Positions 8,471 to 17,368 are shown, counted from the first letter of the stretch. The stretch is 64,000 nt of DNA from CAWIUB01 sp963839995 (GCA_963839995.1 CAWIXH010000013.1:62001-126000), one strand, 5' to 3'. Notes: generated by a model from the sequence alone, not told the origin. A program made the numbers and translations.

Positions 8471-8776
8471 TCATCGGTCGGGTTCACCGGGGGGGCCGGC
8501 CTCGTCGGTGGTCTCGGAACTCGTCGTGCGGTCAGTGGGTGTGTCGTGCGAAGCAGGCACCCCCGCGTATCTGTGGAAGACCAGATATAACCCGAACGCC
8601 GCGCCGAGCACGATTCCCAGCGGGGTCAAGTAGCTGATGGACAGCCAGCGGCCGAGTGCCCAGCCCAGGAATCCGTAGAACCCGATCCCCGCGACAAGGT
8701 ATCCGAACGCAACCCACGGATCACCACCACCCTGGCCACCTGGTCCAGTGCGATCTGGCGACGTGTGACTGGTCAT
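8471..8776 (-). CDS. Small AtpZ/AtpI-like membrane protein
   Basis: A 101-residue protein with two membrane helices (about residues 22-42 and 50-68) separated by the short GRWLSISYLTP link, and charged ends. The two-helix plan and place just before atpB fit the AtpZ/AtpI family, which is thought to help c-ring assembly or cation supply in the ATP synthase. The Gly/Asp-rich start and Thr/Ser/Glu-rich tail are disordered. Function is assigned from context and topology only. Confidence 0.7.
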   Translation of the reverse strand: MTSHTSPDRTGPGGQGGGDPWVAFGYLVAGIGFYGFLGWALGRWLSISYLTPLGIVLGAAFGLYLVFHRYAGVPASHDTPTDRTTSSETTDEAGPPGEPDR

Positions 8777-8805
8777 CGCCCAGCGAACTCTAACAGTTGT
8801 CGCGT

Positions 8806-9162
8806 CTAACGCCCGTCACCAGGCCGGGCCGCGCGCAGCTGTTCGGCGATCCACGCGACAACGGCCACGACGAGGCCGAGCGCGAAAGCTGGACCGTCCA
8901 CGACCTCGGGGTTCGACCGGGCCAAGACGGCCGCGAGGACGGCGGCGATCATCGCGTACGTCAGCAGCGCCACCACCATGGACAGTGCGGGCGTCACCCG
9001 GTCGGCCCACCGCACCGCCGCGATCCCAACCGTGAAGGCGAGGCCGGCGACGACCACCCCGCAGGTGTAGCTCACCCCTGCGCGAAGGCCGGAGAAGGCC
9101 AGGTACCCGGCGAACCCGACCACCGCCAAGACCAGCAGCGCCGTCCACTGGGTTCGGTACAC
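8806..9162 (-). CDS. AtpI-like four-helix membrane protein
   Basis: A 118-residue protein with four predicted membrane helices (about 7-24, 31-49, 57-80 and 90-108), as in ATP synthase protein I. It lies between wecA and the AtpZ-like gene, the place of the AtpI-like gene in mycobacteria. GTG at 9162 is the start, 4 nt after the wecA stop, so it is probably coupled to wecA. The role in Fo assembly is inferred from position. Confidence 0.68.
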   Translation of the reverse strand: MYRTQWTALLVLAVVGFAGYLAFSGLRAGVSYTCGVVVAGLAFTVGIAAVRWADRVTPALSMVVALLTYAMIAAVLAAVLARSNPEVVDGPAFALGLVVAVVAWIAEQLRAARPGDGR

Positions 9163-9166
9163 CCGT

Positions 9167-10402
9167 TCAGCGCCGATCGACGGCTGGCGGCCGGGTTCGC
9201 ACCGGCACGGACGGGTCGATCTCGATCACCGGGGGCAGGGTCGGCGCCGCAGCTCGCAACTCGGTCGTCATTGCCGGCCCGGTCACCCGGACGGGCCGGA
9301 AATGGGGCACCGCCGAGAGCACCACGCCGACCGCCGCCAGCGCCGCCAGCACCGCCACAACCGCCCAGGGCCCTGCGGCGATCGAGAACGCGACTCCGCC
9401 GAAGGCGAGCAAGGCAGCCCAGAAGTACAGCAGCAGCACGGCCCGCCGATGGGTGTGGCCGAGCTCGAGCAGCCGGTGGTGCAGGTGCTGCTTGTCCGGA
9501 GTGAACGGCGACTGCCCGTGGCGCACTCGGCGGGCGACGGCAAGCAGCAGATCGACGAGCGGGATGGCCAGCACCGCGAGCGGGATCATCAGGGGCAGCC
9601 AGATCGGCAGCGAACCCAGCAACCCGCTGTAGGCCTGCGGATCTGTGTACGTCGTCGCAGTAATGGCTGCGGCGGACAGCATCAGGCCGATCAGCATGGA
9701 CCCGGAGTCGCCCATGAAGATCCGGGCGGGCCAGAAGTTGTGCGGCAGGAAGCCGAGACAGGCACCAGCCAGGGCGGCGGTGAGCAGCGTGGGCGCCGCC
9801 CAGACCTCGACGAAGTGCGCCGAGGCCAGGTGATAGCAGAACACGAAGAAGGCCAGGGAAGCGATCGCCGCAACGCCTGCCGCGAGCCCGTCCAAACCGT
9901 CGACGAAATTGACGGCGTTGATCGTTGCGACGGTGAGCAGGATCGTCACCGGAATGCCGAGGTCGCGGCCGAGGGTCAACGTGCCGGTGTTGCCCCAGGG
10001 CACGTAGATCGCGGTGAGCTGCACCCCGCCCAAGGTGACCATGACGCCGCTGGCTACGACCTGGCCGGCCAGCTTGGTCAGCGAGTCCAACTCGTACCGA
10101 TCGTCGATCACGCCGATCAGGCAGATCAAGGCAGCGGAGATCATCACCCAGCGGAAGTCCGGGCCGCTGGCGAACGTGCTCTTCAGCGTCGGCATCTCGC
10201 GCGCCACGGTGATCGCAACCGCCAGGCCACCGAACATCGCCACGCCGCCCATCCGCGGGATCGCGACGGCGTGGACGTCCCGGTCACGTGGCGAGGCGAC
10301 CGCATGCCAGCGGATCGCGACCTGGCGCACCAGCGGGGTCAGCAGGAAACTCCCGGCGGCCGCAAGGCAGCAGACGAGCGCGTACTCGAGACTGGGATGC
10401 AC
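9167..10402 (-). CDS. wecA: Undecaprenyl-phosphate N-acetylglucosaminyl 1-phosphate transferase (WecA)
   Basis: Polytopic membrane enzyme that moves GlcNAc-1-phosphate from UDP-GlcNAc to a polyprenyl phosphate, starting cell-wall polymer linker synthesis (arabinogalactan or teichoic-type polymers). The 411 residues show the family's Asp motifs: GVIDDRYE (Asp100-Asp101), NFVDGLDGLAAG (165-176) and FMGDSGSMLIG, plus a His-rich cytoplasmic loop (KQHLHHRLLELGHTHRR) typical of WecA rather than MraY. GTG at 10402 has GAGGAG upstream. The last 40 or so residues are Pro-rich and cytoplasmic. Confidence 0.92.
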   Translation of the reverse strand: MHPSLEYALVCCLAAAGSFLLTPLVRQVAIRWHAVASPRDRDVHAVAIPRMGGVAMFGGLAVAITVAREMPTLKSTFASGPDFRWVMISAALICLIGVIDDRYELDSLTKLAGQVVASGVMVTLGGVQLTAIYVPWGNTGTLTLGRDLGIPVTILLTVATINAVNFVDGLDGLAAGVAAIASLAFFVFCYHLASAHFVEVWAAPTLLTAALAGACLGFLPHNFWPARIFMGDSGSMLIGLMLSAAAITATTYTDPQAYSGLLGSLPIWLPLMIPLAVLAIPLVDLLLAVARRVRHGQSPFTPDKQHLHHRLLELGHTHRRAVLLLYFWAALLAFGGVAFSIAAGPWAVVAVLAALAAVGVVLSAVPHFRPVRVTGPAMTTELRAAAPTLPPVIEIDPSVPVRTRPPAVDRR

Positions 10403-10485
10403 TTGGCGGCGACTCGCTCCTCGTTGAACGCTGTTCGCGGCTGCTGGGGCACCTGCAGGCTACCCAACTTGGCTATGGGTGATCG

Positions 10486-11127
10486 TCAACCCACGGTAGT
10501 CGGCACGACTTCGCGCAGCGCTGCCAGGCTCACCGCACCCGCGCGCAGCACCTGTGGCGTTTCGGTCGTCACGTCCACGATGGTCGAGGCGACACCCATC
10601 CGCACGGGCCCGCCGTCCAGGTAGACCTCGACCAGGTCGCCCAGCTGATCCCTGGCGTCGGTAGCCGTCAGCGCCGGCGACTGGCCAGACCGGTTCGCGC
10701 TGGACACCGCCATCGGCCCGGTGCGCGCGAGCAGCTCGAGGGCCACCGGATGTAGCGGCATACGGACCGCCACCGTGCCGCGCGAGTCGCCGAGGTCCCA
10801 GGACAGCGACGGCGCGTGCTCGACCACTAGGGTCAGGCCACCCGGCCAGAACGCCTCGATCAAAGCACGCGTGTGGGCCGGGACGTAGCTCACCAGCCCG
10901 TCGATCGTGTCCCACGAACCGACCAGGACCGGGACCGGCATGTCGCGCCCGCGACCCTTGGCCTCGATCAGCGCGGTGACCGCCGTGCTGTCGAAGGCGT
11001 CGGCGCCGACGCCGTAGACGGTGTCGGTTGGGACGACCACGAGCTGGCCGGACTGGACGCTGCGCGCAGCCGCGCTGATCGCGATGTCGCGGACGTCGGG
11101 GTCGGCGCAGTCGTAGAACAGGGTCAC
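10486..11127 (-). CDS. L-threonylcarbamoyladenylate synthase (Sua5/YrdC family)
   Basis: Makes threonylcarbamoyl-AMP from threonine, bicarbonate and ATP for the t6A37 modification of ANN-reading tRNAs. The 213 residues hold the YrdC fold with VVVPTDTVYGVGADAF near the start, the KGRGRDMPVPVLVGS stretch and SSANRSGQSPA. It lacks a C-terminal Sua5 domain. GTG at 11127 is chosen because GGAGG precedes it by about 8 nt and the conserved fold starts there; the open frame continues upstream through repeat sequence. It follows prmC, the usual actinobacterial pairing. Confidence 0.9.
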   Translation of the reverse strand: MTLFYDCADPDVRDIAISAAARSVQSGQLVVVPTDTVYGVGADAFDSTAVTALIEAKGRGRDMPVPVLVGSWDTIDGLVSYVPAHTRALIEAFWPGGLTLVVEHAPSLSWDLGDSRGTVAVRMPLHPVALELLARTGPMAVSSANRSGQSPALTATDARDQLGDLVEVYLDGGPVRMGVASTIVDVTTETPQVLRAGAVSLAALREVVPTTVG

Positions 11128-11129
11128 GA

Positions 11130-11219
11130 GTCGGCCTCCGAGCGCCGGGGTCCCCGCGAAAGCGTGGAGCGATTTCGTGGGGTGGGAACACACCACAGGA
11201 GCACAGCGAGGAGGCCGAC
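11130..11219 (-). promoter_or_regulatory. Leader hairpin covering the sua5 ribosome-binding site
   Basis: Perfect 10-bp inverted repeat: GTCGGCCTCC at 11130-11139 and GGAGGCCGAC at 11210-11219 on the plus strand. In the minus-strand mRNA the proximal arm contains the GGAGG ribosome site of sua5 and ends 2 nt before its GTG, so pairing would hide the site. A second hairpin (CCCACGAAA with TTTCGCGGG, one mismatch) sits inside the loop. The inner part matches a dispersed repeat copy at about 58407-58445. Confidence 0.5.
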
Positions 11220-11346
11220 GGGAAGCAGAGTCACGGGGGCACATCCTGCCGCACCAGGGCGAAGCCTGCTAACTGGATCGGCGAAAATCCTGCTCGACGT
11301 CATCGATTGCCGAATATGCAACAGGCTCCAGGGCACCACAGGGGCA

Positions 11347-12234
11347 TCAAGATCTGGTTGGCCACGGCCCAATTTGCGTTGAGCGGCGGCGTGCGGTGGC
11401 AAACCGAGGGCGGCCGCTCAGGTCGCGGTGCGCGTCGATCTCGGTGAAGCGGCCGTCGGCCTGCAACAGGGCGGGTACGCAGGCGCCGTGCGTCTGATCG
11501 TGCTCGACCGCCAGGACGCCGGCCGGCCGCAGCAGATCCGCGGAAACCGCGATCACGGTGGGGATCATCGCGAGACCGTCCGGGCCGGCGAACAGCGCCT
11601 CGGGGGGATCGGCCGCAGCCTCCGGATCGACGCGCGTCGATGCGGGTACGTACGGCGGGTTGCTGACGACGGCATCCACGCCCGCCCATAGCCCGGCGAG
11701 CAGCCCTGGTGCGGCGATGTCGTCAGCGATCACCTCGATCGGCCGGTCGCCGACGGCCGCACGAGCCGCGGCGTTGCGCCGCAGCCAGTACAGCGCGGGC
11801 GCGGCCTTTTCCACGGCGTATACGCGCGCGGTGCGCACCTCGTGGGCGATCGACACAGCCAGCGCGCCGGATCCGGCGCCCAAGTCGACCACGACCGGCT
11901 CGACAAGATCGCGCAGCACCGGAAGCACGGCATCGACGAGCAGCTCGGTCTCCGGACGCGGCACGAACACGCCCGGGCCAACCGCCAGCTCGAGGTAACG
12001 AAACGCCGAACTGCCCATCACATGCTGCAGCGGCATCCGATCAGCTCGCCGCTTGATCAGCTCGCGGAACAGCGCTGCCGCGTCATCGTCGACGTCCTCG
12101 ACAGTGGCCAGCGTTGTCCGCGGAACTCCCAGAGCGTGGGCTAGCAGTAGTTCGGTGTCGACGCGAGGCGATGCCACGCCCGCCGCGGACAAGGTGGCCA
12201 CCGCGTCGGCGACCAACTGCTGTCTCGTCACCAT
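11347..12234 (-). CDS. prmC: Peptide chain release factor N5-glutamine methyltransferase (PrmC/HemK)
   Basis: Methylates the Gln of the GGQ motif in release factors 1 and 2, using SAM. The 295-residue protein has an N-terminal helical domain, the SAM loop VDLGAGSGALA (116-126) and the catalytic NPPY at 192-195. ATG at 12234 lies 10 nt after the prfA stop; the frame runs further upstream inside prfA but that part is not conserved. Its substrate gene prfA is directly upstream in the same operon. Confidence 0.94.
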   Translation of the reverse strand: MVTRQQLVADAVATLSAAGVASPRVDTELLLAHALGVPRTTLATVEDVDDDAAALFRELIKRRADRMPLQHVMGSSAFRYLELAVGPGVFVPRPETELLVDAVLPVLRDLVEPVVVDLGAGSGALAVSIAHEVRTARVYAVEKAAPALYWLRRNAAARAAVGDRPIEVIADDIAAPGLLAGLWAGVDAVVSNPPYVPASTRVDPEAAADPPEALFAGPDGLAMIPTVIAVSADLLRPAGVLAVEHDQTHGACVPALLQADGRFTEIDAHRDLSGRPRFATARRRSTQIGPWPTRS

Positions 12235-12244
12235 CTCTGATCGG

Positions 12245-13351
12245 TCAGGACCTACCGGTGCCGGCGAGCAGGGCCTCGGTGTCGGCACGGCGCAGGGCGT
12301 CAATCACGTCATCGAGGGCGCCGTCGAGCACCTGGTCGAGGTTGTAGGCCTTGAAGCCGACCCGGTGGTCGCTGATGCGGTTCTCCGGGAAGTTGTAGGT
12401 GCGGACCCGTTCGGACCGGTCGACCGTGCGCACCTGGGAGCGGCGGGCGTCGGCAGCAGCGGCGTCCGCCTCGTCCTGGGCGGCGGCGAGCAGCCGGGCC
12501 CGTAGCACCCGCAGCGCCGCCTCGCGGTTCTGCAGCTGGCTCTTCTCGTTCTGCATCGACACCACGGTGCCCGTCGGGACGTGGGTGATCCGCACCGCCG
12601 AGTCGGTGGTGTTGACGCTCTGCCCGCCCGGCCCGGACGAGCGGAACACGTCGATGCGCAGGTCGTTGGGGTCGATCTCGATGTCCACGTCCTCGGCCTC
12701 GGGCAGGACCAGCACGCCGGCCGCCGACGTATGGATGCGCCCCTGCGACTCGGTTACCGGAACGCGCTGCACCCGATGCACCCCGCCTTCGTACTTCAGC
12801 CTGGCCCAGACGTCGTCTGTGGAGGCGAGCTCGCGAGCCGACGATGTCGCAGCCCGGTCCGCTCGTATTGCAATAGTGGCCGACTTGACCCCGCCAAGCG
12901 CCGTCGGCTCCTCGTCGAGTGTCTCGGTGGCCCAGCCGCGCCGCTCGGCGTAGCGCAGGTACATGCGCAGCAGATCGGCTGCGAACAGCGCGCTCTCGTC
13001 GCCGCCCTCGCCCGCCTTGACCTCGAGGATCACGTCCTTGCCGTCGTTGGGGTCCTTGGGCAGCAGCAGCTCGCGCAGCCTGCCTTCCAGCTCGCTGGCC
13101 CGCGCCTGCAGCGTCTCGGCCTCGTCGGCAAACGACGCATCCTCCGTGGCCAGCTCGCGCGCAGTCGCCAGGTCTGCCCGAGCCGCGTCGAGCTCGTCGG
13201 CAGCCGCGACGACCGGGGCCAGCCGAGCGAAACGGCGACCCAGACGACGCGCCGCGGACTGGTCGGCGTGCACGGCTGGATCGGCGAGCTCCTTCTCGAC
13301 CGCGGCGTACTCGGCCCGTAGCTCGGGCAATCTGCCCGTGCTCTCGCTCAT
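12245..13351 (-). CDS. prfA: Peptide chain release factor 1
   Basis: Reads UAA and UAG and releases the peptide. The 368 residues include the codon-recognition tripeptide PVT (198-200, in HRVQRVPVTESQGRIHTS), typical of RF1, and the GGQ motif at 242-244. Before the tripeptide a loop (RADRAATSSARELASTDD) appears somewhat longer than I expect for RF1. Starts 138 nt after rpmE and runs into prmC. Confidence 0.96.
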   Translation of the reverse strand: MSESTGRLPELRAEYAAVEKELADPAVHADQSAARRLGRRFARLAPVVAAADELDAARADLATARELATEDASFADEAETLQARASELEGRLRELLLPKDPNDGKDVILEVKAGEGGDESALFAADLLRMYLRYAERRGWATETLDEEPTALGGVKSATIAIRADRAATSSARELASTDDVWARLKYEGGVHRVQRVPVTESQGRIHTSAAGVLVLPEAEDVDIEIDPNDLRIDVFRSSGPGGQSVNTTDSAVRITHVPTGTVVSMQNEKSQLQNREAALRVLRARLLAAAQDEADAAAADARRSQVRTVDRSERVRTYNFPENRISDHRVGFKAYNLDQVLDGALDDVIDALRRADTEALLAGTGRS

Positions 13352-13489
13352 GTGCGCTCCCTCCTTCCGCGATTGTGCAACCCTGGGCCGCCTGACACGG
13401 CCGAAAGTTGCACGATTTGCCCGGCCGGACAGGGCGACGGCGCCCGCCGCCGCGCAATCACGCGCGGACGGCGGACGCCGTCGGTGAAG

Positions 13490-13708
13490 CTAGGACGTGC
13501 GGACGCGCTTGCCGAAGCGCTTCTCGAACTTGTCGACGCGGCCGCCGACGTCCATGATCTTCTGCTTGCCCGTGTAGAACGGGTGGCAGGCCGAGCAGAC
13601 GTCGGCGTGCAGCACGCCGGACTTGGCGGTGCTACGCGTGGTGAACGTGTTGCCGCAGGAGCAGGTCACCTGGGTCACCACGTAGTCGGGGTGGATGCCG
13701 TTCTTCAC
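13490..13708 (-). CDS. rpmE: Ribosomal protein L31, zinc-binding form
   Basis: The 72-residue 50S protein keeps all four zinc Cys: CSCG near residue 17 and CSACH near residue 36, so it is the C+ type that dominates under zinc sufficiency. GTG at 13708 opens the protein as the usual MKNGIHPDY; an AGGA stretch lies close upstream. The frame further upstream is non-coding. Gene order rpmE-prfA-prmC-sua5 is conserved in actinobacteria. Confidence 0.95.
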   Translation of the reverse strand: MKNGIHPDYVVTQVTCSCGNTFTTRSTAKSGVLHADVCSACHPFYTGKQKIMDVGGRVDKFEKRFGKRVRTS

Positions 13709-13813
13709 TTTCCTGGGTCCCTTTCGCCCGCGACATCTTGCGAGCCGCGCGCAGTTGTTGTGGCACCGGGTCAGCGGGGTGTGAACCGGAGCCGGGTGGA
13801 TGCGAGCCCAGTC

Positions 13814-13848
13814 TGCCAGGCACGGTCGCAAGCGACCAATGCCAGGCA
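13814..13848. terminator. Palindrome flanked by 9-bp direct repeats after the first sugar ABC operon
   Basis: GGTCGCAAGCGACC (13824-13837) is a perfect palindrome around AA. It is flanked by two copies of TGCCAGGCA (13814-13822 and 13840-13848). It lies in the 198-nt gap between the last permease and rpmE, both on the minus strand, so it probably ends the permease transcript. The symmetric layout could also be a protein site; nothing else is seen in this gap. Confidence 0.4.
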
Positions 13849-13906
13849 ACCAAACGTGGGGGTAACGCGCCCAGGGCGGCGGACATTCCGTATCAGCCCC
13901 CTGATG

Positions 13907-14806
13907 TCAACCCTTGACGCCGCCCGCAGTGAGGCCAGCCACGATGCGACGCTGGAACAGCAGCACGACGATCACCAGCGGGATGGTCACCACCACGCCG
14001 GCCGCCATGATCGAGGTGTAGGGCACGACCTTGGGGTCCGACCCGGTGAAGCTGGCGATCGCATATGTGACCGGAGCGACGTTGGCATTGCCGTTGGACA
14101 GCTGGCTGGCCAGCAGGTACTCGTTCCAGACGGAGAGGAAGGTGAGAATGGCCGCCGTGAACAGCCCTGGCGCCGCCAACGGGAAGATCACCAGCCGGAA
14201 GGCCTGAGCCGGTGTCGCGCCGTCGACCTTGGCCGCCTGCTCCAGCTCCCAGGGCATCTCGGCGAAGAAGCTGGTCAACACGTAAATGCACAGCGGCAGC
14301 GCGAACGCGAGGTCGGGGATCATCAGCGCCTGATAGGTGCCCAACCAGCCGATGTTCGTGAACAGCTGGAAGAGCGGCGTCGCCAAGGCCACGCCAGGGA
14401 ACATAGCCGCTGCAAGAATCAGCCCGAGGACGGCGAACTTGCCGCGGAAGTGCAGCCGCGCCAGGGCGTATGCGGTGAAGACGCCGACAATCATCGCGAA
14501 GAAGGTCACCACTGCGCCGATGATCACGCTGTTGAGCAACGCCCGGCCGAAGTGGTTCTGCCCCTGGAAGACAGCCTTGTAGTTGTCAAACGTCACATGG
14601 GTTGGCCACGGCGTCGAGACGAAGGTGTAGTCGACCAGGCGCAGCGACGTCACCACCATCCAGTAGAACGGCACGAGACACCACACAACGATCACCGCTA
14701 TGCCCAGCCCGAGCCAGATCCCGCTGCTGTTGAACGACCGCCGCCGTCGAAGCCGCGGTGCGGTGGCCGAACCAGCGGCCTGAGCTTCGGCGGTTGCGGC
14801 GGTCAC
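13907..14806 (-). CDS. Carbohydrate ABC transporter permease (MalG type)
   Basis: Second inner-membrane permease of a CUT1-type sugar importer. The 299-residue protein has a basic N-terminus, six predicted membrane helices and the EAA loop ELEQAAKVDGATPAQAFRLV that contacts the ATPase. It overlaps the MalF-type gene by 4 nt (ATGA). No ATPase gene belongs to this operon; the SugC-like ATPase encoded at 19.3 kb is the nearest candidate partner. Confidence 0.9.
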   Translation of the reverse strand: MTAATAEAQAAGSATAPRLRRRRSFNSSGIWLGLGIAVIVVWCLVPFYWMVVTSLRLVDYTFVSTPWPTHVTFDNYKAVFQGQNHFGRALLNSVIIGAVVTFFAMIVGVFTAYALARLHFRGKFAVLGLILAAAMFPGVALATPLFQLFTNIGWLGTYQALMIPDLAFALPLCIYVLTSFFAEMPWELEQAAKVDGATPAQAFRLVIFPLAAPGLFTAAILTFLSVWNEYLLASQLSNGNANVAPVTYAIASFTGSDPKVVPYTSIMAAGVVVTIPLVIVVLLFQRRIVAGLTAGGVKG

Positions 14807-15807
14807 TTCTTTACCGTCCTTGCCTGAGTCTCGACGACGTTCACACTGAACACCTTCACCAGGATGAAGGCGACCACGAAGATGAAGAGGAAGGTGATCG
14901 TCGACAGTGCCGCCGCCGAGTTCTGGCTAGATCGCAGTTCGTCGACGACGAGAATCGACAGCGTCGTCGTGTTATTGGCGCCGTGCGTAAGGATGTAGGG
15001 CAGGTCGAAGATCCGCAGCACGTCCAGCACGCGGAAGAGCACCGCCACGAGCAGGGCAGGCTTGACCAGGGGCAGGGTGATGCTCCAGAAGCGCTGCCAC
15101 GCCGACGCGCCGTCGACCTTCGCCGACTCGTACAGCTCGTCCGGGATCACCTGCAGGCCGGCGAGCAGCAGCAGTGCGATGAACGGCGTCGTCTTCCAGA
15201 CGTCGGCGATGATCACCGCCCACCGCGCCGGCCACTCGCTGCCGGTCCAGATGATGTGCGTACCGAACACCGCGTTGACCACGCCATGGGGCTGGAACAT
15301 GTACTCCCACATCCGAGCGGTCACCGCGGTCGGAATCGCCCACGGCACAAGGATCGCCGCCCGCACCAAGGCCCGGCCCTTGAACGCCCGGTGCATGACC
15401 AGCGCCATGATGATGCCGATGACCACCTCGAGTACCACGGTGGCAACAGTGAAGATGACTGTCGTCTGCACCGCCGGCCAGAACTCGTGGCCGAGGGTCC
15501 CGTTGGGGCAGGACTTACCGCAGGTGAGCCAGTACCGGTAGTACTTGAGGCCGACAAACTTTCCGCCCTGCTCGAAGAAGCCCTGGGAGTTGAGACCGGC
15601 GTCGGCCTTGTCGAGCTTAAGCGATTGAATGACCGCGTAGACGACCGGGTAGAGGATCACCGCGCCCAGCAGGCCCATGGCCGGGATGATCAGCCAGAAC
15701 GCTAACCGGGCGTCGCCTCGGCTCGCCCGGGCCCGCCGTTTGCGTCGACTCGGCTCCATGGAGGCACGCTCGGCCTCCTCCGAGACTTGACCGGTAAGTG
15801 CGCTCAT
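14803..15807 (-). CDS. Carbohydrate ABC transporter permease (MalF type)
   Basis: First permease of the importer. The 334 residues begin with a charged cytoplasmic stretch (RRKRRARASRGD), then about six membrane helices, and the EAA loop ELYESAKVDGASAWQRFWSI. It is 112 nt downstream of the binding-protein gene, with a hairpin in that gap, and overlaps the MalG-type gene. The sugar is not predictable from the permease. Confidence 0.9.
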   Translation of the reverse strand: MSALTGQVSEEAERASMEPSRRKRRARASRGDARLAFWLIIPAMGLLGAVILYPVVYAVIQSLKLDKADAGLNSQGFFEQGGKFVGLKYYRYWLTCGKSCPNGTLGHEFWPAVQTTVIFTVATVVLEVVIGIIMALVMHRAFKGRALVRAAILVPWAIPTAVTARMWEYMFQPHGVVNAVFGTHIIWTGSEWPARWAVIIADVWKTTPFIALLLLAGLQVIPDELYESAKVDGASAWQRFWSITLPLVKPALLVAVLFRVLDVLRIFDLPYILTHGANNTTTLSILVVDELRSSQNSAAALSTITFLFIFVVAFILVKVFSVNVVETQARTVKK

Positions 15808-15872
15808 CGCGGCCTCCAGTCGAATCAGAGATACGGTATCGCACCGATTGCGGTGACCGACCCTGAAGCTCC

Positions 15873-15907
15873 CGGTGGGTGGACCGTCAGTCGTAGCCCA
15901 CCCACCG
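15873..15907 (-). terminator. Attenuating hairpin between binding-protein and permease genes
   Basis: Inverted repeat CGGTGGGTGG (15873-15882) and CCACCCACCG (15898-15907) with a 15-nt loop, just after the binding-protein stop. Such hairpins commonly lower permease expression relative to the abundant binding protein. That role is inferred from position. Confidence 0.5.
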
Positions 15908-15919
15908 AGCGCGTGCCGA

Positions 15920-17194
15920 TCAGCCGCCGGCGGCCTTCGTGATGCCGGCTTGGATGTTCTTCAAGGCGGCTTCCGTGGAGATCGTTCCCTGCAGCGCCTG
16001 GTACGCGTTGGTCTCGATCGTCTGGGTGATGGCCGGGTAGTACGGGGTGACCGGCCGCGGGATCGCGGTGTCGATGCTCTTCTCCAGCGTCGGCAGGTAC
16101 GGGAACTTGGCGATCAAGGCCGCGTCGGTGTACGGCGCCTTGACCACCGGTGCCAGCGTTCCGACCTTGAGAAAGACATCACCCTGCACGGCCGGGGTCT
16201 CGATGAACTTCAAAAAGTCGAGCGCTGTGGCCTGGTGCTTCGAGTAGACGCTGATCGCGGCGCTGTGCCCGCCGAGGCTGGACGTGCCGGGTCCGCTTAG
16301 ACCGGGCAGCGGCGCCACGCCGAACTTGCCCTTCACCTTCGAGTCCGCGTCGTTCGTCAGGTGGGCGTAGACGTAAGGCCAGTTGCGCAGGAACAACAGC
16401 TTGCCGCTCTGGAAGGCTTCGCGACTCGGCTCCTCCGTGTAGGTGATGGCCTCCTTGGCGATGTAGCCCTGCTTGAAGCCGTTGACCAGGAAGTTCAGTC
16501 CAGTCGCCGCGGCCGGGGTATCGACGTTCGGGGTCTTGCCGTCGGCCTTGACGATTTCGCCACCGGCCGAGTTGATCGCCTCGGACGCGTTCACCGTCAG
16601 GCCTTCGTACTTCGAGAATTGTCCCGCGTAGCAGGCCATACCTGCCGTCTTCTTCGGGCAGTCCGCGATCAGCTGCGCCCAGGTGGTCGGTGCCGTAGGC
16701 ACCAGATCCTTGCGGTAGTACAGCAGCCCGCCGTCCGAGGCAAAGGGCGCCGCGTAGAGCGTGCCGTTATAAGTGGCCGCCTTGACCGGGCCGGCGAGCA
16801 TGTTGCTGGTATCGAGGGCATAGCTGCCCTTGAGCGGTACCAGCCAGTTCTTCGCCGCGAACTCGGCGGTCCAGATGACGTCGACCGTGACGATGTCATA
16901 ACCGGGATCTTTGGCCTGCATGTGCTGGACGATGTCGTCGTGCTGCTGGTCGGCCTGTTCGGTCTGCTGCTTGACGGTGACCTTTTCGGTCGGATGCGCG
17001 GCGTTCCACATCGAGGCAGCCGCCGGCCACACCCCGCTCGTGTCCTTGCCCGTCACGAACGTGATCGGCCCCCTGCCACCGCTGGCGCTGCCGCTGCCAG
17101 TGCTGCCACTGCTGCTCTTACTGCTCGAACACGCCGCGGCCACGAGAGCTGCAGCGGCAACTGTCGCAGCTAGGCCGATCGTTCGCTTTTGCAT
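15920..17194 (-). CDS. Sugar-binding lipoprotein of ABC importer
   Basis: Extracellular solute-binding protein anchored as a lipoprotein: signal peptide with lipobox LVAAAC (Cys22), then a Ser/Gly linker. The mature 424-residue precursor reads as a cluster-B binding protein of the ThuE/LpqY-like trehalose and maltose class, with DIVTVDVIWTAEFAAKNWL and RNWPYVYAHL segments. ATG at 17194 follows AAGGGGATC at good spacing. It heads an operon with two permeases but no ATPase. The exact sugar is uncertain. Confidence 0.88.
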   Translation of the reverse strand: MQKRTIGLAATVAAAALVAAACSSSKSSSGSTGSGSASGGRGPITFVTGKDTSGVWPAAASMWNAAHPTEKVTVKQQTEQADQQHDDIVQHMQAKDPGYDIVTVDVIWTAEFAAKNWLVPLKGSYALDTSNMLAGPVKAATYNGTLYAAPFASDGGLLYYRKDLVPTAPTTWAQLIADCPKKTAGMACYAGQFSKYEGLTVNASEAINSAGGEIVKADGKTPNVDTPAAATGLNFLVNGFKQGYIAKEAITYTEEPSREAFQSGKLLFLRNWPYVYAHLTNDADSKVKGKFGVAPLPGLSGPGTSSLGGHSAAISVYSKHQATALDFLKFIETPAVQGDVFLKVGTLAPVVKAPYTDAALIAKFPYLPTLEKSIDTAIPRPVTPYYPAITQTIETNAYQALQGTISTEAALKNIQAGITKAAGG

Positions 17195-17293
17195 AGAGAT
17201 CCCCTTTGTCGCTGTCTGGTACCGCTTTCACCCGGACGAACGATTGCATGCTGGCACCCCATTGTGGAGAGGATGACAGGACGCGATACGCAA

Positions 17294-17321
17294 ATGTTAC
17301 CTACTCGACTCTGAGCCAGAA
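17294..17321 (-). promoter_or_regulatory. Candidate promoter of the first sugar importer
   Basis: On the minus strand, TTCTGG (17321-17316) and TAACAT (17299-17294) are separated by 16 nt, about 95 nt before the binding-protein start. The match to sigma-A consensus is fair at -10 and weak at -35. The same gap must also hold the start region of the divergent hypothetical gene. Confidence 0.35.
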
Positions 17322-17368
17322 CATGTCCCGCCTTGAGGTTGCCGGAGCAGGGGCAGACACTGGAGCAC

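Noticed and set aside
11124..11402. 92-codon minus-strand ORF between prmC and sua5
   Set aside because: It consists largely of repeat sequence and the sua5 leader and has no plausible ribosome site or family pattern.
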